A DNA stretch of 64,000 bases from Piscicola geometra. Lineage: Eukaryota > Annelida > Clitellata > Hirudinida > Piscicolidae. Position numbers and translations under genes: made by a program. The first letter of the stretch is position 1, and each line of letters begins with the position of its first letter. The notes below the pieces were generated by a model. It worked only from the letters and a program-made list of their open reading frames with translations. It was not told the origin of the DNA and searched no databases. This document shows, piece after piece, positions 46,201-58,700 of this stretch. Location of the stretch: positions 7,193,462-7,257,461 of the forward strand of contig OX030962.1 of assembly GCA_943735955.1 (NCBI GenBank), given 5' to 3'.

Positions 46201-48708
46201 TATAATAGGCTTTTGCCAAATAAAGTATTGAAAATTTTGTTTTTTTATATATTTTTTATAGTGCTGACTATAGAGGTGAAGAAGATGATGAGGATGGTGA
46301 TGATGATAATGATGATGAGAATAGTGATGATGATAATGATGATGAAGATAGTGATGATGATAATGATGATGATGAAGATGCTGATGATCATCTTATCAAT
46401 CATGAATGTCCATTTGTGAAAATATTTTTGTGGCTCATTAAAAGAACATTTTCAAATATGCTATTCCAAGAGATGCCAGGTAGCATAGTAATTATTTGCA
46501 AGAAACTGCCATTTATTTCAACCATCTTTTCCGTTGGGAAACAAAATACAAAAAGATTAATCTTCCAGAATTTTCCATTCGGCCACCAGAGCGGTCTAAT
46601 ACGAATTGATTCACTCCGTCCATAAAATGTCCCAAATATGGAGAAAATAAAAACATATATGCTATGTAATATTGTTTAATGACGGGCTTCCAGGCCACTT
46701 AGGCTGCATATTTTCATTTGCGCCTTTGGGTTACTGGGGAATTTGTTGCACTTGAACCTAGGACCTTTCGTTATTGGTCAAACTGAGAGTCGTTGCCGAC
46801 TCAGCTAACCGTTCACCCACTCAGCTACCCGCTCACTTATTTCACCTTCTCCTCCCTCCCTCCCTCCTCCCTCCCTCCTCCCTCAAGGAACAGCGAACTG
46901 CGCCAACATCGTGTATTCAGGACAGGACGTCGACAGAACCGAAACCACCAACTCCATCAACCGTCTGCTACTCTCTATATTTTTATCTGTTTTTCAGTTT
47001 TTCTACTATTTTAAACTTGTTTTATTCAATCAATCAATCAAATAGATTTCTATAGCGCTCTTTCTTCAAATTCAAGAGCGATTTTTATTATTTTTAAACT
47101 GTTTTATTTTTTTCAACTTATCTTTTTTTCTAAATAATTGTGAGTATTTCTCAATACTTGCCTTTTTCTATAATTCCTTCAACTATTTTCGCCATTTTTA
47201 TTCGAATAGTTTTAAAAAAGTTTCTTCTAACTCCTATTCGTCTCTAATCACTTGTTCCAGCTATCTTTTTTCCCAAATTTTTCTTTAAAACAAATTTATT
47301 TCTTTTTTCTCCAATTTTTATTTAAAATATTTTTAAAAATCTTGAACAGGTGCTATTCGGAAAGCAGCGCCTGTGATAGTGGGCAGTCTGGTGGTGATGG
47401 TGGTTGCACTGGCTCTGAGCATCATCGGCAGCAAGCACCGTGACGTCAGGAACCTTTTGGCTGCCACCTTCTACATTGCTTCAGGTGGATTGAGGGGTTG
47501 GGTGGATGGTGAGTGGATTGAGGGGTTGGGTGGATTGAGGGATTAGGGGGATTGAGGGGTTGGGTGGATGGGGATTGGGTGGATGGTGGTTAGGTAGATG
47601 GTGGGGTTGGGTGGATTGAGGGGTTGGGTGGGTTGAAGGGTTGGGTGGATTGAGGGGTTGGGTGGATTGAGGGGTTGGGTGGGTTGAAGGGTTGGGTGGA
47701 TTGAGGGGTTGGGTGGATTGAGGGATTGGGTGGATTGAGGGGTTGGGTGGATTGAGGGGTTGGGTGGATTGAGGGTTGGGTGGATTGAGGGGTTGGGTGG
47801 ATTGAGGGGTTGGGTGGATTGAGGGGTTGGGTGGATTGAGGGGTTGGATGGATTGAGGGGTTGGATGGATTGAGGGGTTGAAGAGATGAGTGGTTGAAGG
47901 GTTAGGTGGGTGGTGTTTGGGGGTTGGGTGAATGGTGGTTGGGTGGATGGGGGTTGAAGGATTGGGTGTCTAGATATAGAAATAAATCTAAGCGGTAATT
48001 TAATTAGTGAAGATGGCAGACAAATTGTATGTTTGAAAAGACAAATAGACACACCAAATCGAGCCTTTTTGTTCTGTAATTTCTCTTCCGACTGCATTCC
48101 TTAATGACTTGCACAAATATTTTATTTCTCTTTACGAGCAATGTGCTCATGACTACTTTTTTATACTTTGAAAGAAAGCTTTCAAGTTTCTATTTTCGAA
48201 TTTGTATTATCAAATATTAATGATAAATTCATTAGCATATTTACAGCCTTTATGTGTTTTTAATTCCAATTCTTACAACTCTACTTCACTAGCAACTATT
48301 TTCAATTCAACAGCCTTGTTTCTGGCGGTCGGCGTGATCCTGTACATTTCTTCGGTGAACGACGAGGTATCTCACCGGAGAAAGTCAGCCACTGGCGAGA
48401 GAGAGGGCTTCGACTACAGGTACGGCTGGGCGTTCTTCTTCAACGGCATCTCTTTCATCTGCAGCATGGTCGCTGCCGTCAACAACATCACGCTCTACCT
48501 CATGAAAGCAAACCCTCCCAAACGACCCAACTTCGTCATCTCGCCACGCCAAACGATCGACGCAAACTACTTGGTGATGTCGCCATCGGAAACGATGCAT
48601 CGAGAGTTCGGCATGCGGGGAGAGTCGTTGAGCGAAGTGGCATCGCCTGACTCGAAGGGAACCGACGCAATGGATAAGCCGTACCTCAACACCATCACGC
48701 CAGTCTGA
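40246..48708 (+). CDS. CACNG: TARP / calcium-channel gamma subunit, CACNG5/7-like (5 exons, 320 aa)
   Basis: Four-pass claudin-fold auxiliary subunit of AMPA receptors or voltage-gated calcium channels in the plasma membrane. Exons: 40246-40368, 41797-42031, 46888-46962, 47350-47484, 48314-48708 (963 nt, in phase). The N-terminus [19 protein letters not shown] aligns with the start of vertebrate gamma-5. TM1 covers about residues 12-36 (AVSTDFWLY). The first extracellular loop carries N55-V-T, the family signature SHSGLWRSC (106-114) and Cys124. TM2 is about 153-171, TM3 about 185-203 ([11 protein letters not shown], as in gamma-5/7), TM4 about 227-246. The cytosolic tail ends TITPV, a class I PDZ ligand. 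The loop before GLW has an acidic insertion (about 42-105) longer than in vertebrates. Exon 3 has a weak donor (GTCTGC) but restores the expected loop and Cys. The start was chosen by family length; upstream in-frame ATGs lie in repeat. Confidence 0.93.
42580..42672 (-). mobile_element. tRNA-like (SINE-head) element
   Basis: The minus strand has an A box (TGGCTGAGTGG) and a B box (GGCTCGACTCC), the latter inside a perfect 5-bp T-arm stem (GTGGG/CCCAC). The flanks where the acceptor stem should lie do not pair, so it is not a functional tRNA. It looks like a serine/leucine-type tRNA-derived SINE head or tRNA pseudogene, in TARP intron 2. Confidence 0.55.
44014..44170. mobile_element. Foldback/MITE-like interspersed repeat, copy 1
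   Basis: Contains GTGGGTCCTACCCAG preceded by CTGCTGCAAATCTTG, and a G-run and C-run that can pair. The same core recurs in reverse orientation at about 63184-63240. The ends carry inverted GGCGGC/GCCGC-type sequence. It lies in TARP intron 2. Confidence 0.6.
46740..46835 (-). mobile_element. Second tRNA-like (SINE-head) element
   Basis: The minus strand shows an A box (TAGCTGAGTGGG) near 46810-46827 and a B-box-like AGGTTCAAGTGC at 46748-46759. Spacing is longer than in a normal tRNA, and no acceptor stem forms. It lies about 50 bp before TARP exon 3. Confidence 0.45.
47485..47960. repeat. 17-bp minisatellite (GGGTTGGGTGGATTGAG) at a TARP donor
   Basis: G/T-rich units begin directly at the 5' splice site of TARP exon 4 and continue for about 470 bp. 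Confidence 0.95.
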
Positions 48709-49058
48709 ATGGAAGACAAAGCTCGCCGTTTATTTTACAAAAAAACGTCCGTTGATCATTGATTTCACAAAATGACTTCAACTTTGTTTGACATTTAAAG
48801 ATTAAATACGCTTTATTGATTAGATAACAATTAATAATTTAGAATTGATGGAAATGATGGAGTTCAATTTCTTGGCGGAGAAACGTATCTTTTCAGTTTA
48901 TTGCTGACGATGACAGTTCCAATTAGAATGGTGAGAACACTGACGATCTTGCAGCTCGTACATCTGTATTAAGTCTGAAACTTAGACATTGATATTAGAC
49001 ATTTTTTAGGAAAAGTATGTATAATAACTTAATGTATTTTAGTTTAGATATTAGCTTT

Positions 49059-49064
49059 AATAAA
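49059..49064 (+). terminator. Candidate polyadenylation signal of the TARP gene
   Basis: AATAAA about 350 nt past the TARP stop codon and about 630 nt before the ECT2 start. Candidate only, given the AT-rich setting. Confidence 0.35.
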
Positions 49065-49690
49065 TCAAACTATGATCAGAATATTTATATTATAATATAA
49101 TAAAATTATGATATTATAGTACGACTATTTTAGACGAAGTTGAATCAACAATTTGAATAATAAAATAAACATGCTTTTTGGTTGCAGTATTTTGTTTTTG
49201 ATGGCCCTCTTTTTCTTCCGAAGAGTTATTAAATAAACCCTCTTTGTATGGTCTCAACAAATCATTAATTTTCCCCATTTTTCTTTGTATTTAGGGAGTT
49301 AAAAAGCTATTAAACCCCCATTTAAAAAGTAAATTCATAAAATACTTTAAAAAACTTATCTAAAGAGTCTTTTGAGAAAAGATAAAATTTGGTGCATAAT
49401 TGTCCAATAATCTTTTATCGTCAAGACATAAAAAGTTTTAATTATTCTAATATTTTTATTTCATCAAATTTGTATAAGTTAAATAGAAATAATTTACAAA
49501 GAAATAATTGTAAATCAAATTTTTTGGAAAAAAAAAACAATTTAAAAAAAAATATTTTGCAATGCTTTACAAAATTTCAAACGGCGGAAAATTTGATTAT
49601 TATTGATTGCTGCGAATTGTTTTATTTCGTGAAGAGAAAAAATAAATTTGGATACTTTATTTGGTGTTTTCTTATATTTTAGATTCAAAA

Positions 49691-52600
49691 ATGGTTTTTG
49701 AGCGTTTTACAAATAGACTTATTCGAGCTTCCTTTGTTGGAGAAACATCATCAGGCAACAAAAACAGTGAGCATTTTAGGATCTTTTTCTTTTTAATCAA
49801 TATTTATCTTTTAGCTTATTTAAGCAACTTGTGATAAAAAATTTATAAGATAAAAGATTAAGTTAGAAATACTAACAATTCTTTTGCAGAATTAAAATTT
49901 GTCATTGTGGGTCACAAGTTAAAAGAAGATGCTGTTCTGGAAGAAGCGCTCAAAGTACCTTCTATCATAAGAATAATATATAGATAAATTTAATTTTCAA
50001 AATAATATTCTTAAGAACAAAAGCCCTGATCTTCATGATCTCTTCAACACACAGATTTACTCTGATAACATAGTGTATTCAGACACCGGCTTTGAACACA
50101 TTGTGTCGAAGCAAGACGAGAACAAGACACAAGTGAAGCAGACGCCAAGACCACTCCGAACCCTCTTCGTCCTTGACAACTTTGACGGATCGATTCTGAA
50201 ACAGCTCGTCAAGCACAACTGCATCGTCATTGGTCCACCAGTCATCATGAAGTGCTCCTCTCTCAAGGTTGTTGTGGTCTTGTTTTCATCCCATCCCATA
50301 TCCAACCATCTAACCATCCCATATCCAACCATCTAACCATCCCATATCCAACCATCTAACCATCCCATAATCCACCACCACAATCATCTCATATCCAACC
50401 ATTCCACATTCCATATCTTACTATCATCATCCCATACGCAACCATCCATCCCAAATTCCTACCACCATCATGCAAAACTCCACAATCCAAACCATCCCAT
50501 AATGCACCATCCCATCCCATGCCATATTGCACCATCCCATCCCATGCCATAACGCACCATCCCATCCCATGCCATAATGCACCATCCCATGTCATGCCAT
50601 GCCATAATGCACCATGCCATGCCATCCCATGCCATAATGCACCATCCAATCCCATGCCATAATGCACCATCCCATCCCATCCCATCCCATGCCATAACGC
50701 ACCATCCCATCCCATGCCATAATGCACCATCCCATGTCATGCCATGCCATAATGCACCACCCCATCCCATCCCATGCCATAATGCACCATCCCATGTCAT
50801 GCCATGCCATAATGCACCATCCCATGCCATAATGCACCATCCCATGTCATGCCATGCCATAATGCACCATCCCATCCCATGCCATAATGCACCATCCCAT
50901 CCCATCCCATGCCATAATGCACCATCCCATCCCATCCCATGCCATAATGCACTATTCCATGTCATTCCATGCCATAATGCACCATCCCATCCCATGTCAT
51001 GCCATAATGCACTATTCCATGTCATCCCATGCCATAATGCACCATCCCATGTCATGCCATGCCATAATGCACCATCCCATGTCATGCCATGCCATAATGC
51101 ACCATCCCATCCCATGCCACAGGCGAAAGACGGAAATGCACTTGCCTTGCAAACGAGGAGCAGGCCGCTGTACAACCTCGCCATGGATAAGGTCACCGTG
51201 TGCATCCACGGATTCAGAGACAAGGAGGAGATTGTGAGTGGCTTGGGTGCAGGGGGTGGTCGATGGTTGGTCAGTGGGCTGGCAGGCAGGGTTGATTGGC
51301 GAGTGGTTGGAGAGGGGTGGTTGCGAAAATCGTGGTGGTGGTATATGTTTATATAGTCGTAGAGGGTGGAGATGATGGATTTGATGATGATTAATATGAC
51401 TATGACAATGATGGTGATCATGCAATCAATGGCATAAAGGGAATTACAATACAGAATATATGTTTAAATTCATAACAATAACCCTTCATTTCAAACCCTC
51501 CCCCCCAACCAACCAACAACAAGTGCGGTCTGGCGAACCTGGTGCACAAGATGGGGGGCAGTGTGAGGAAGGAGGTGGGCGGTCCGGTCACCCACCTGGT
51601 CACCAACCACACCTCGGGCGATAAGTATCGGGTAGGTGGTTGCTGGGGCTGCTGCTGGTGGTTTTGGGGCTTTATCACCCTTGCTTTGCCTTCACCTTAA
51701 TCACCATCCCTTTCATCAACTCTCTTCCATCTCATTCATTCCTTTCCTACCATGCCATTCTCTCTCATCACATCTACTCCATTCACCATTTCTCCCTTAT
51801 CACTTCATTCGCCTCCACCCATTCACCATCACTCCACCCATTCACCATCACTCCACCCATTCACCATCACTCCACCCTTTGACCATCACTCCACCCATTC
51901 ACCATCACCCCACCAAATCCTCCACCCCATTCGTGCACTTCACCCTCCTCCTCCCCTTCCCTCTCCCCGAACAGACGGCAGTCAGCATGGGCGTCGCGGT
52001 GATGACGAGTGAATGGGTGCATGCCTTGTGGGCCCTGCGAGACCAAATAGAAGTGACCGCATTCGATATACAGGTGCTCCTGATGATGATGGGGATGGGG
52101 GTGGTGATGATGATGATGATGGTGGTGGTGATGATGATGATAATCTTTAAAATTTTCGCAAAAAAAAAATATTACTATCCCCATACATCCATGAAGAATT
52201 TCACCATAAATGCCCAAATTTACTCCATCCATCTCTCACATCCACCACTCACACGTCTCATTGGAACAGGATAAATTTGTTTTGAAGCCCTTCACAAACT
52301 CTGTTCTGAGCTTCTATGGCTTTCCTAAGCAGGAGAGAGATCACATGGAGAGGCTTACCCTCAATAATGGTGAGTGAGTGATTGAGTGAGTGAGTGAGTG
52401 AGTGAGGGTGGCTGGTTTGTGTGGGGCTTTACTTGTACAACGCTTCTTTTTAATCATGTTATCCGCTTTTGAACTAACTATTCTTTCAACCTATCACCGT
52501 CCATTACCAACCCATCATCACCATAACTTCAACCCATCTCACCACCAACCCCCCCCCCTCCCACCAACACTCCAACCCACCACCAACCCTCCCACCAACC

Positions 52601-55424
52601 AACCAGGGGGCTCTCACGTACAGGCAGGCTCACCATCAGCCACCCACCTCATCCTCCACCACTCACCCACCCCCAACTACATCGACGTACCCTACCAAGT
52701 GAAGATTGTCACCTCAGAGGTGTGTTTGGGTGGGGGAGGGGGTTAGGAGAGTTAAATGTTACGAGGGGAGGTAGAACTTTGAGTTTTAAAATATATAAAT
52801 TAGTTTTAAAGAATGTTTTAAGTTGCTCAATACATTTTCGATTTCATTAATCTTGCCATCGAAAATGCTGTTTATTCTCTTTCTTGTTATCCTTTGTCCC
52901 ACCACTCCTTCCAAGCATCCCCATCATTCATCCAATTCAGCAATCATCTCCATCACTCCATCCATCATCCCATCCACAACCCATCCATCATCCCCTCTAT
53001 TAACTTCTTCATTTTCTTCCCTTCATTCATTCCTATCCACAAACCATCCATCCCACTCCACAACTCATTCACCCATCCATCCCACTCCACAACTCATCCA
53101 TCCCACTCCACAACTCATTCACCCATCCATCCCATTCCACAACTCATCCATCCCACTCCGTAACTCTTCCACCCATCCATCCATCCCATCCCACAACTCT
53201 TCCATCCACCCATCCATCCATCCCATCCCACAACTCTTCCAACCACCCATCCATCCATCCATCCCATCCCACAACTCTTCCAACCACCCATCCATCCATC
53301 CCATCCCACGTGACAGTGGTTCTGGGCTAGCATCCAAATAGAGGCGAGTGCTGACGAAGGCATGTATCCCGGATTCATCGGTGATGATGATGATGACGAC
53401 GATGAGGATTTTCATAGGTCGTCTGCAGGCAGACTAAATACCACAGGAGGTGAGCGAGGTTTTGCTGTTTTACTTTTTTTTTCAATTTAGTTTTTTCCAA
53501 AAAATCTTTTTTTTTTGCCTTAATAATAGTTTTTCTCATCCCTGCAGCTCCTTTTTCTCGCACCCTTACCCACCCACCCACTCACCACCCACCCACTCAC
53601 CACCCACCCACTCACCACCCACCCATCCCTCCCACCCCCGCAAACAGGCACACCTGGCTCGGTGAAGAAGCTGAACGTGAAGGAGCAGTTGGCGCAGCTG
53701 GCGAACGAGGGTGAGTTGCCGTGCGGTCTTGCGGCCACCACCCTTTTCTCCATCAACAACTCCCTCTTCGACGTCACCAACGACGCCGCCTCTGCCACCA
53801 TCGTCCAAGGTGGTGGTTGGCGGTTGTGGGTTGTGGTTGGGGTGGTGGTTGGGTGGTTGTGGTTGGGTGTGGGGTGGTGATGATGATTGGTGGTGATTGG
53901 AGGTGATAGTGGCGGGGGGGGGGGGGGGTAGATGATGATGATGATGGTGAAGACGACGACGACGATGATGATGATGGTGATGATGATGATACAGAAGGAG
54001 TGCAGCAGAGTCCATGCAGACTCAAGGAGCTCACGAAGAGACAACAAACCATTCTAGAGCTCATTCAGGTGAGCCTATCATCATCATCACCACCATCATC
54101 ATCACCATCACCACCATCATCATCATCACCACCATCATCATCACCACTCTTTGATAGGGCTGATGATGATGGTAGTGGTGGTGGTGGTGGTGGTGTTGAA
54201 ATTGGTCTTAATGATTGATTACTAATCATATTACTAATTAATTTTTTCCATTATTTGTAAATGGTGTAATAATTTATACATTTTTCATTTTTCAAAAACC
54301 ACCAGACTGAGATGAACTATGTGAACATATTGCAAACGATTGTGAAGGTGGGTAGGTGCTCCATCCATCCATCCCTAACATCCATCCATTCATCAATCAA
54401 TCCTTCACATCCATCCATCCATCTTCTACCCAACAATCCATCTGTCTAACCCATCCCACCCTCCATCCATCCATCTCAACCACCCACCCACCCACCCATC
54501 CAACCAACCCAAAAAGGTCTTCAAGCAACAAATCGAAAAGCCAGACCAGCCAGGGGGGCCGATCCTAGACGGCCAGAGGGTCAAAATCATATTCGGCGCC
54601 ATTCCCAACATCCTCGACATCCACCAGAACATCAAGAAGCAGCTGGAACAGGCGAACTTCCTCGCCAACGACCACGCCTCCGTCGGCAATGTCTTCCTCT
54701 CGAATGTTTGTGCTGTCCTGTGTGCTGTGTGCTGTGGTGTGCTGTGGTGTGGTGTGGTGTGCTGTGGTGTGGTGTGCTGTGGTGTGCTGTGTGGCGTGCT
54801 GTGCTGTGGTGTGGTGTGCTGTACTGTGGGGTGCTGTGCTGTGATGTGATGTGATGTAGTGTGCTGTGGTGTGGTGTGCTGTGCTGTGGTGTGCTGTGCT
54901 GTGGTGTGCTGTGCTGTGGTGTGCTGTGGTGTGGTGTGCTGTGCTGTGGTGTGATGTGCTGTGCTGTGCGGTGGTGGTGGAATATTAATTTTGTTAAATA
55001 GATTTTTAATGTTTACAATTTTTTTATGAAACGATTTTTACGTTAAAAATTTTTTTTGCTTTTTTATATTTTTATTCTTCAGTTTTTAATATCCTGATTA
55101 CCAAATCATTTTTCTTACCTTTCCAACTATTGTTGGATCCACTGTCGTCAACCCTCCTCCATCATCATCAATACTCACAAGCCATCATCTACCACCATCC
55201 ACACCATCCACCACTTTCCACCCACACCATCCACCACCACACCCACCCACCCACGCACCATCATCCACCACCACCCACCCCCACCCACCCACAGGCAGAC
55301 AAACTCCTCAAGACCTACCCCACCTTCATCAACTACTTCGAGTACATCAAGGAAGTGATCGAGACGTGCCAGAAAAATCTCCCGCGCTTTCACGCATTCC
55401 TCCAGGTGTGTGTGTGTGTGTGTT

Positions 55425-55463
<39 letters not shown>

Positions 55464-55484
55464 GTGTGTGTGTGTGTGTGTGTT

Positions 55485-55532
<48 letters not shown>

Positions 55533-55601
55533 CGTGTGTGTGTGTGTGTGTGTAAGTGTGTGTGTGTGTTCGTGTGTGTGTGTGTGTTCATGTGTGTGTG
55601 T

Positions 55602-55672
<71 letters not shown>

Positions 55673-55725
55673 TGTTCGTGTGTGTGTGTTCGTGTGTGTG
55701 TGTGTGTGTGTGTGTTCGTGTGTGT

Positions 55726-55770
<45 letters not shown>

Positions 55771-58700
55771 TGTGTCTGTGTCTGTGTGTGTGTTCGTGTG
55801 TATGTGTGTGTGTGTGAAGAATAATAATCACCACCACCATCATCATCACCACTACCACCATCACCACCACCACCATCATCATCACCACTACCATCATCAT
55901 CACCACCATCATCATCATCACCACCACTCAGCTGTGTCGTTCCAACACGGAGTGCGGTAGGCAAACGTTGACAGAGCTCCTGATCAGGCCTGTGCAGAGG
56001 TTGCCCTCCATATCACTGCTGCTTAGGGGTGAGTGGGTTGGGGGGGGTGTTGGTGGTGGGTTGGTAGTTTGTTGGTTGGGTGGGTTGGTAGTTTGTTGGT
56101 TGGTTGGGTGGGGTTGTGGGTGGGTTGGTAGTTTGTTGGTTGGTTGGGTGGGGTGGGGTTGTGGGTGGGTTGGTAGTTTGTTTGTTGGTTGGGTGGGGTT
56201 CTGGGTGGGTTGGTAGTTTGTTGGTTGGGTGTGGTCGTGGGTGGGTTGGTAGTTTGTTGGTTGGGTGGGGTTAGGGGTGGGTTGAGTGAGGTGGTGGGTG
56301 AGTAAGAGTGAGTTTTCAGTGAGTGGGATGAATTAATGAATGAAATTATATCGATATCATTAATTTATTATTATAATCATCATTATCATTACCACTCCAA
56401 TCTTTCCAAATTCCTCTTTTCCCTCACCCACCATCAACCATCATCATCATCACCACCCAACCAATCACCACAGACCTCCTCAAGAGGACAGATGACAGAC
56501 ATCCTGACCACGCCCCCTTGCAACAAGCCCTCCACTCATTGGAGTCGGTCATGAAGTATGTTCGCTTTTTCATGAATATCTAGTTAGCTTTTTCATGAAT
56601 ATTTAATGAACTTTATATATACATTTATGAATATATAATATATATCTACTTAGACATATACACAGAGGAATATACACACAAATATAAAGTGTAAAACACA
56701 CACACACATACACATAAAAACATCTACCCACACACACAAACACACACACCCACACACATACACATAAAAACATCTACCCACACACAAACACAAATATACA
56801 CATGCACATACACACACAGGCACACAAATATATACACAAAAGTATACACATACACATATACAAACACATACACACACAAACACACACACACTCAGGCATA
56901 TAAACGAAGACAAGCGCAAGTCGGAGGCTCACCAAGTCCTCTTCGACATCATCAACGACATCGAGAACTGTCCTGTGAGTGGTGATGATGATGGTGGTGG
57001 TGGTGGCGATGATGATGTCGATGATAATATTACTAATCTACCCCCCATTATCTCACCCAAACAGCCCTCCCCTTAACCAACCCACCCACCACCCTCCAAT
57101 TAATCCAACCCACTCACTCCAACCAATCCAACCCCCCCAACTAATCCACCCACCCCGAACCAATCCACCCGCCCCCAACCAATCCACCCACCCCCAACCA
57201 ATCCACCCACCCCCAACCAACCCACCCCAAACCAACCCACCCCCAACCAACCAATTCACCCAACCACCCTCCAATTAATCCAACCCACTCACCCCCAACC
57301 AATCCACCCACCCCCAACCACCTTCAACCCACCCCCAACCAATCCACCCAACTCCTACCAATCCACCCAACTCCTACCAATCCACCCAACTCCAACCCAC
57401 CCACCCCCAACCACCCACCAACCAAATACCCACCAGGCGAATCTCTTATCGGCGCACCGGCATTTCGAGTTGAAGACTGACGTCACAATGGCGGGAGATT
57501 ACGAGGAGACGATGAAGGGCGCGCCCGTCACCTTCTTCCTCTTCAACGACTCCCTCGAGGTGGGGGGGGTGAAGATGGTGGGGGGAGGGTTTGGTTTGTT
57601 TGTGGCGGGGATAGGGAGGGGGTGAAGATGGTGGGGGGGGAGATAGAGGGGGTAGTGTGGTGAGGTTTTGGTGGCGGGGGGGGGGGGGGTTGGGGAGTTG
57701 GTGGTGGAGGGGTAGGTGATATTGGGGATGATGATGATGGTGGGATCATAGATGATGGTTGTATTGGCGGTGCTGCTGATGATGTTGATGATAGAGGTAT
57801 TGATGATGATTCTATGAGACTCGATGGCTGGTTATACACTCAAGCTACACACACACACACACACAGACACACAAACACACACACACAGACAGATACACAG
57901 ACACAGATAATTACCCTCCCCCCCATGTAATTCTAGATCTGCAAGAAGCGACTGAGGTTATGCAAGGGTGGAGGAGGAGGAGGTGGGGGTTACCACCACC
58001 ACAGCAAGTCGGTCAAGGTCTACAAACACATCATCCTGCTCGCCTTCTCATCCATCAAGAGGATCGTGGATGTGTCGGATGGTGAGATTTGGGATGGGGT
58101 GGGCGTGCTTGTTGGCGATTGGGTTGTAGTCTTTTGGAGTCTTTGTTAAGGGTCATGTTGGGTTTTGGAGCTGCTAAATCATCACTACCACCACTTCTAC
58201 AACCACATCACCACTACTACCACAACCACCACCGCCACAGCAAACGACAACAGCATCTTCGCATTGGTCGTCAAGCAGCCGAACGAACATGAAAAACTCC
58301 TCACATTCTCCGTCAACAACCACCACCACAATGCCAAAACCCCTGCCAACCAGCAAAATGCCAACAACAACACGCGCCAATTCTACAAGAACAGCTTCAT
58401 ACGCGACAGTGGCGCTTCGATGTTAAGCATCACGTCGACCAGAAGTACGATGAGTCACGTGCGCTGCAACGTCATGTCACGTGACGCGTTCGATGACGTG
58501 ACGGATGACGAGGCGTCAAAGGTGAAGGAGGAGTTGTTGGTGCTGTTGTCCAAGGCCATCTGCACGAATATGTGTCGTACTGATCACGTGAGTGGTGGGT
58601 GGTGTTTTTAATGTGGTGTAATGGTGGGTGGGATTTGGAGGAAAGGGCGTGGGTGGGTGGGTGAGGTGGTTAGGGTTTGTATGGGTCAGCGTTGTTTGGT

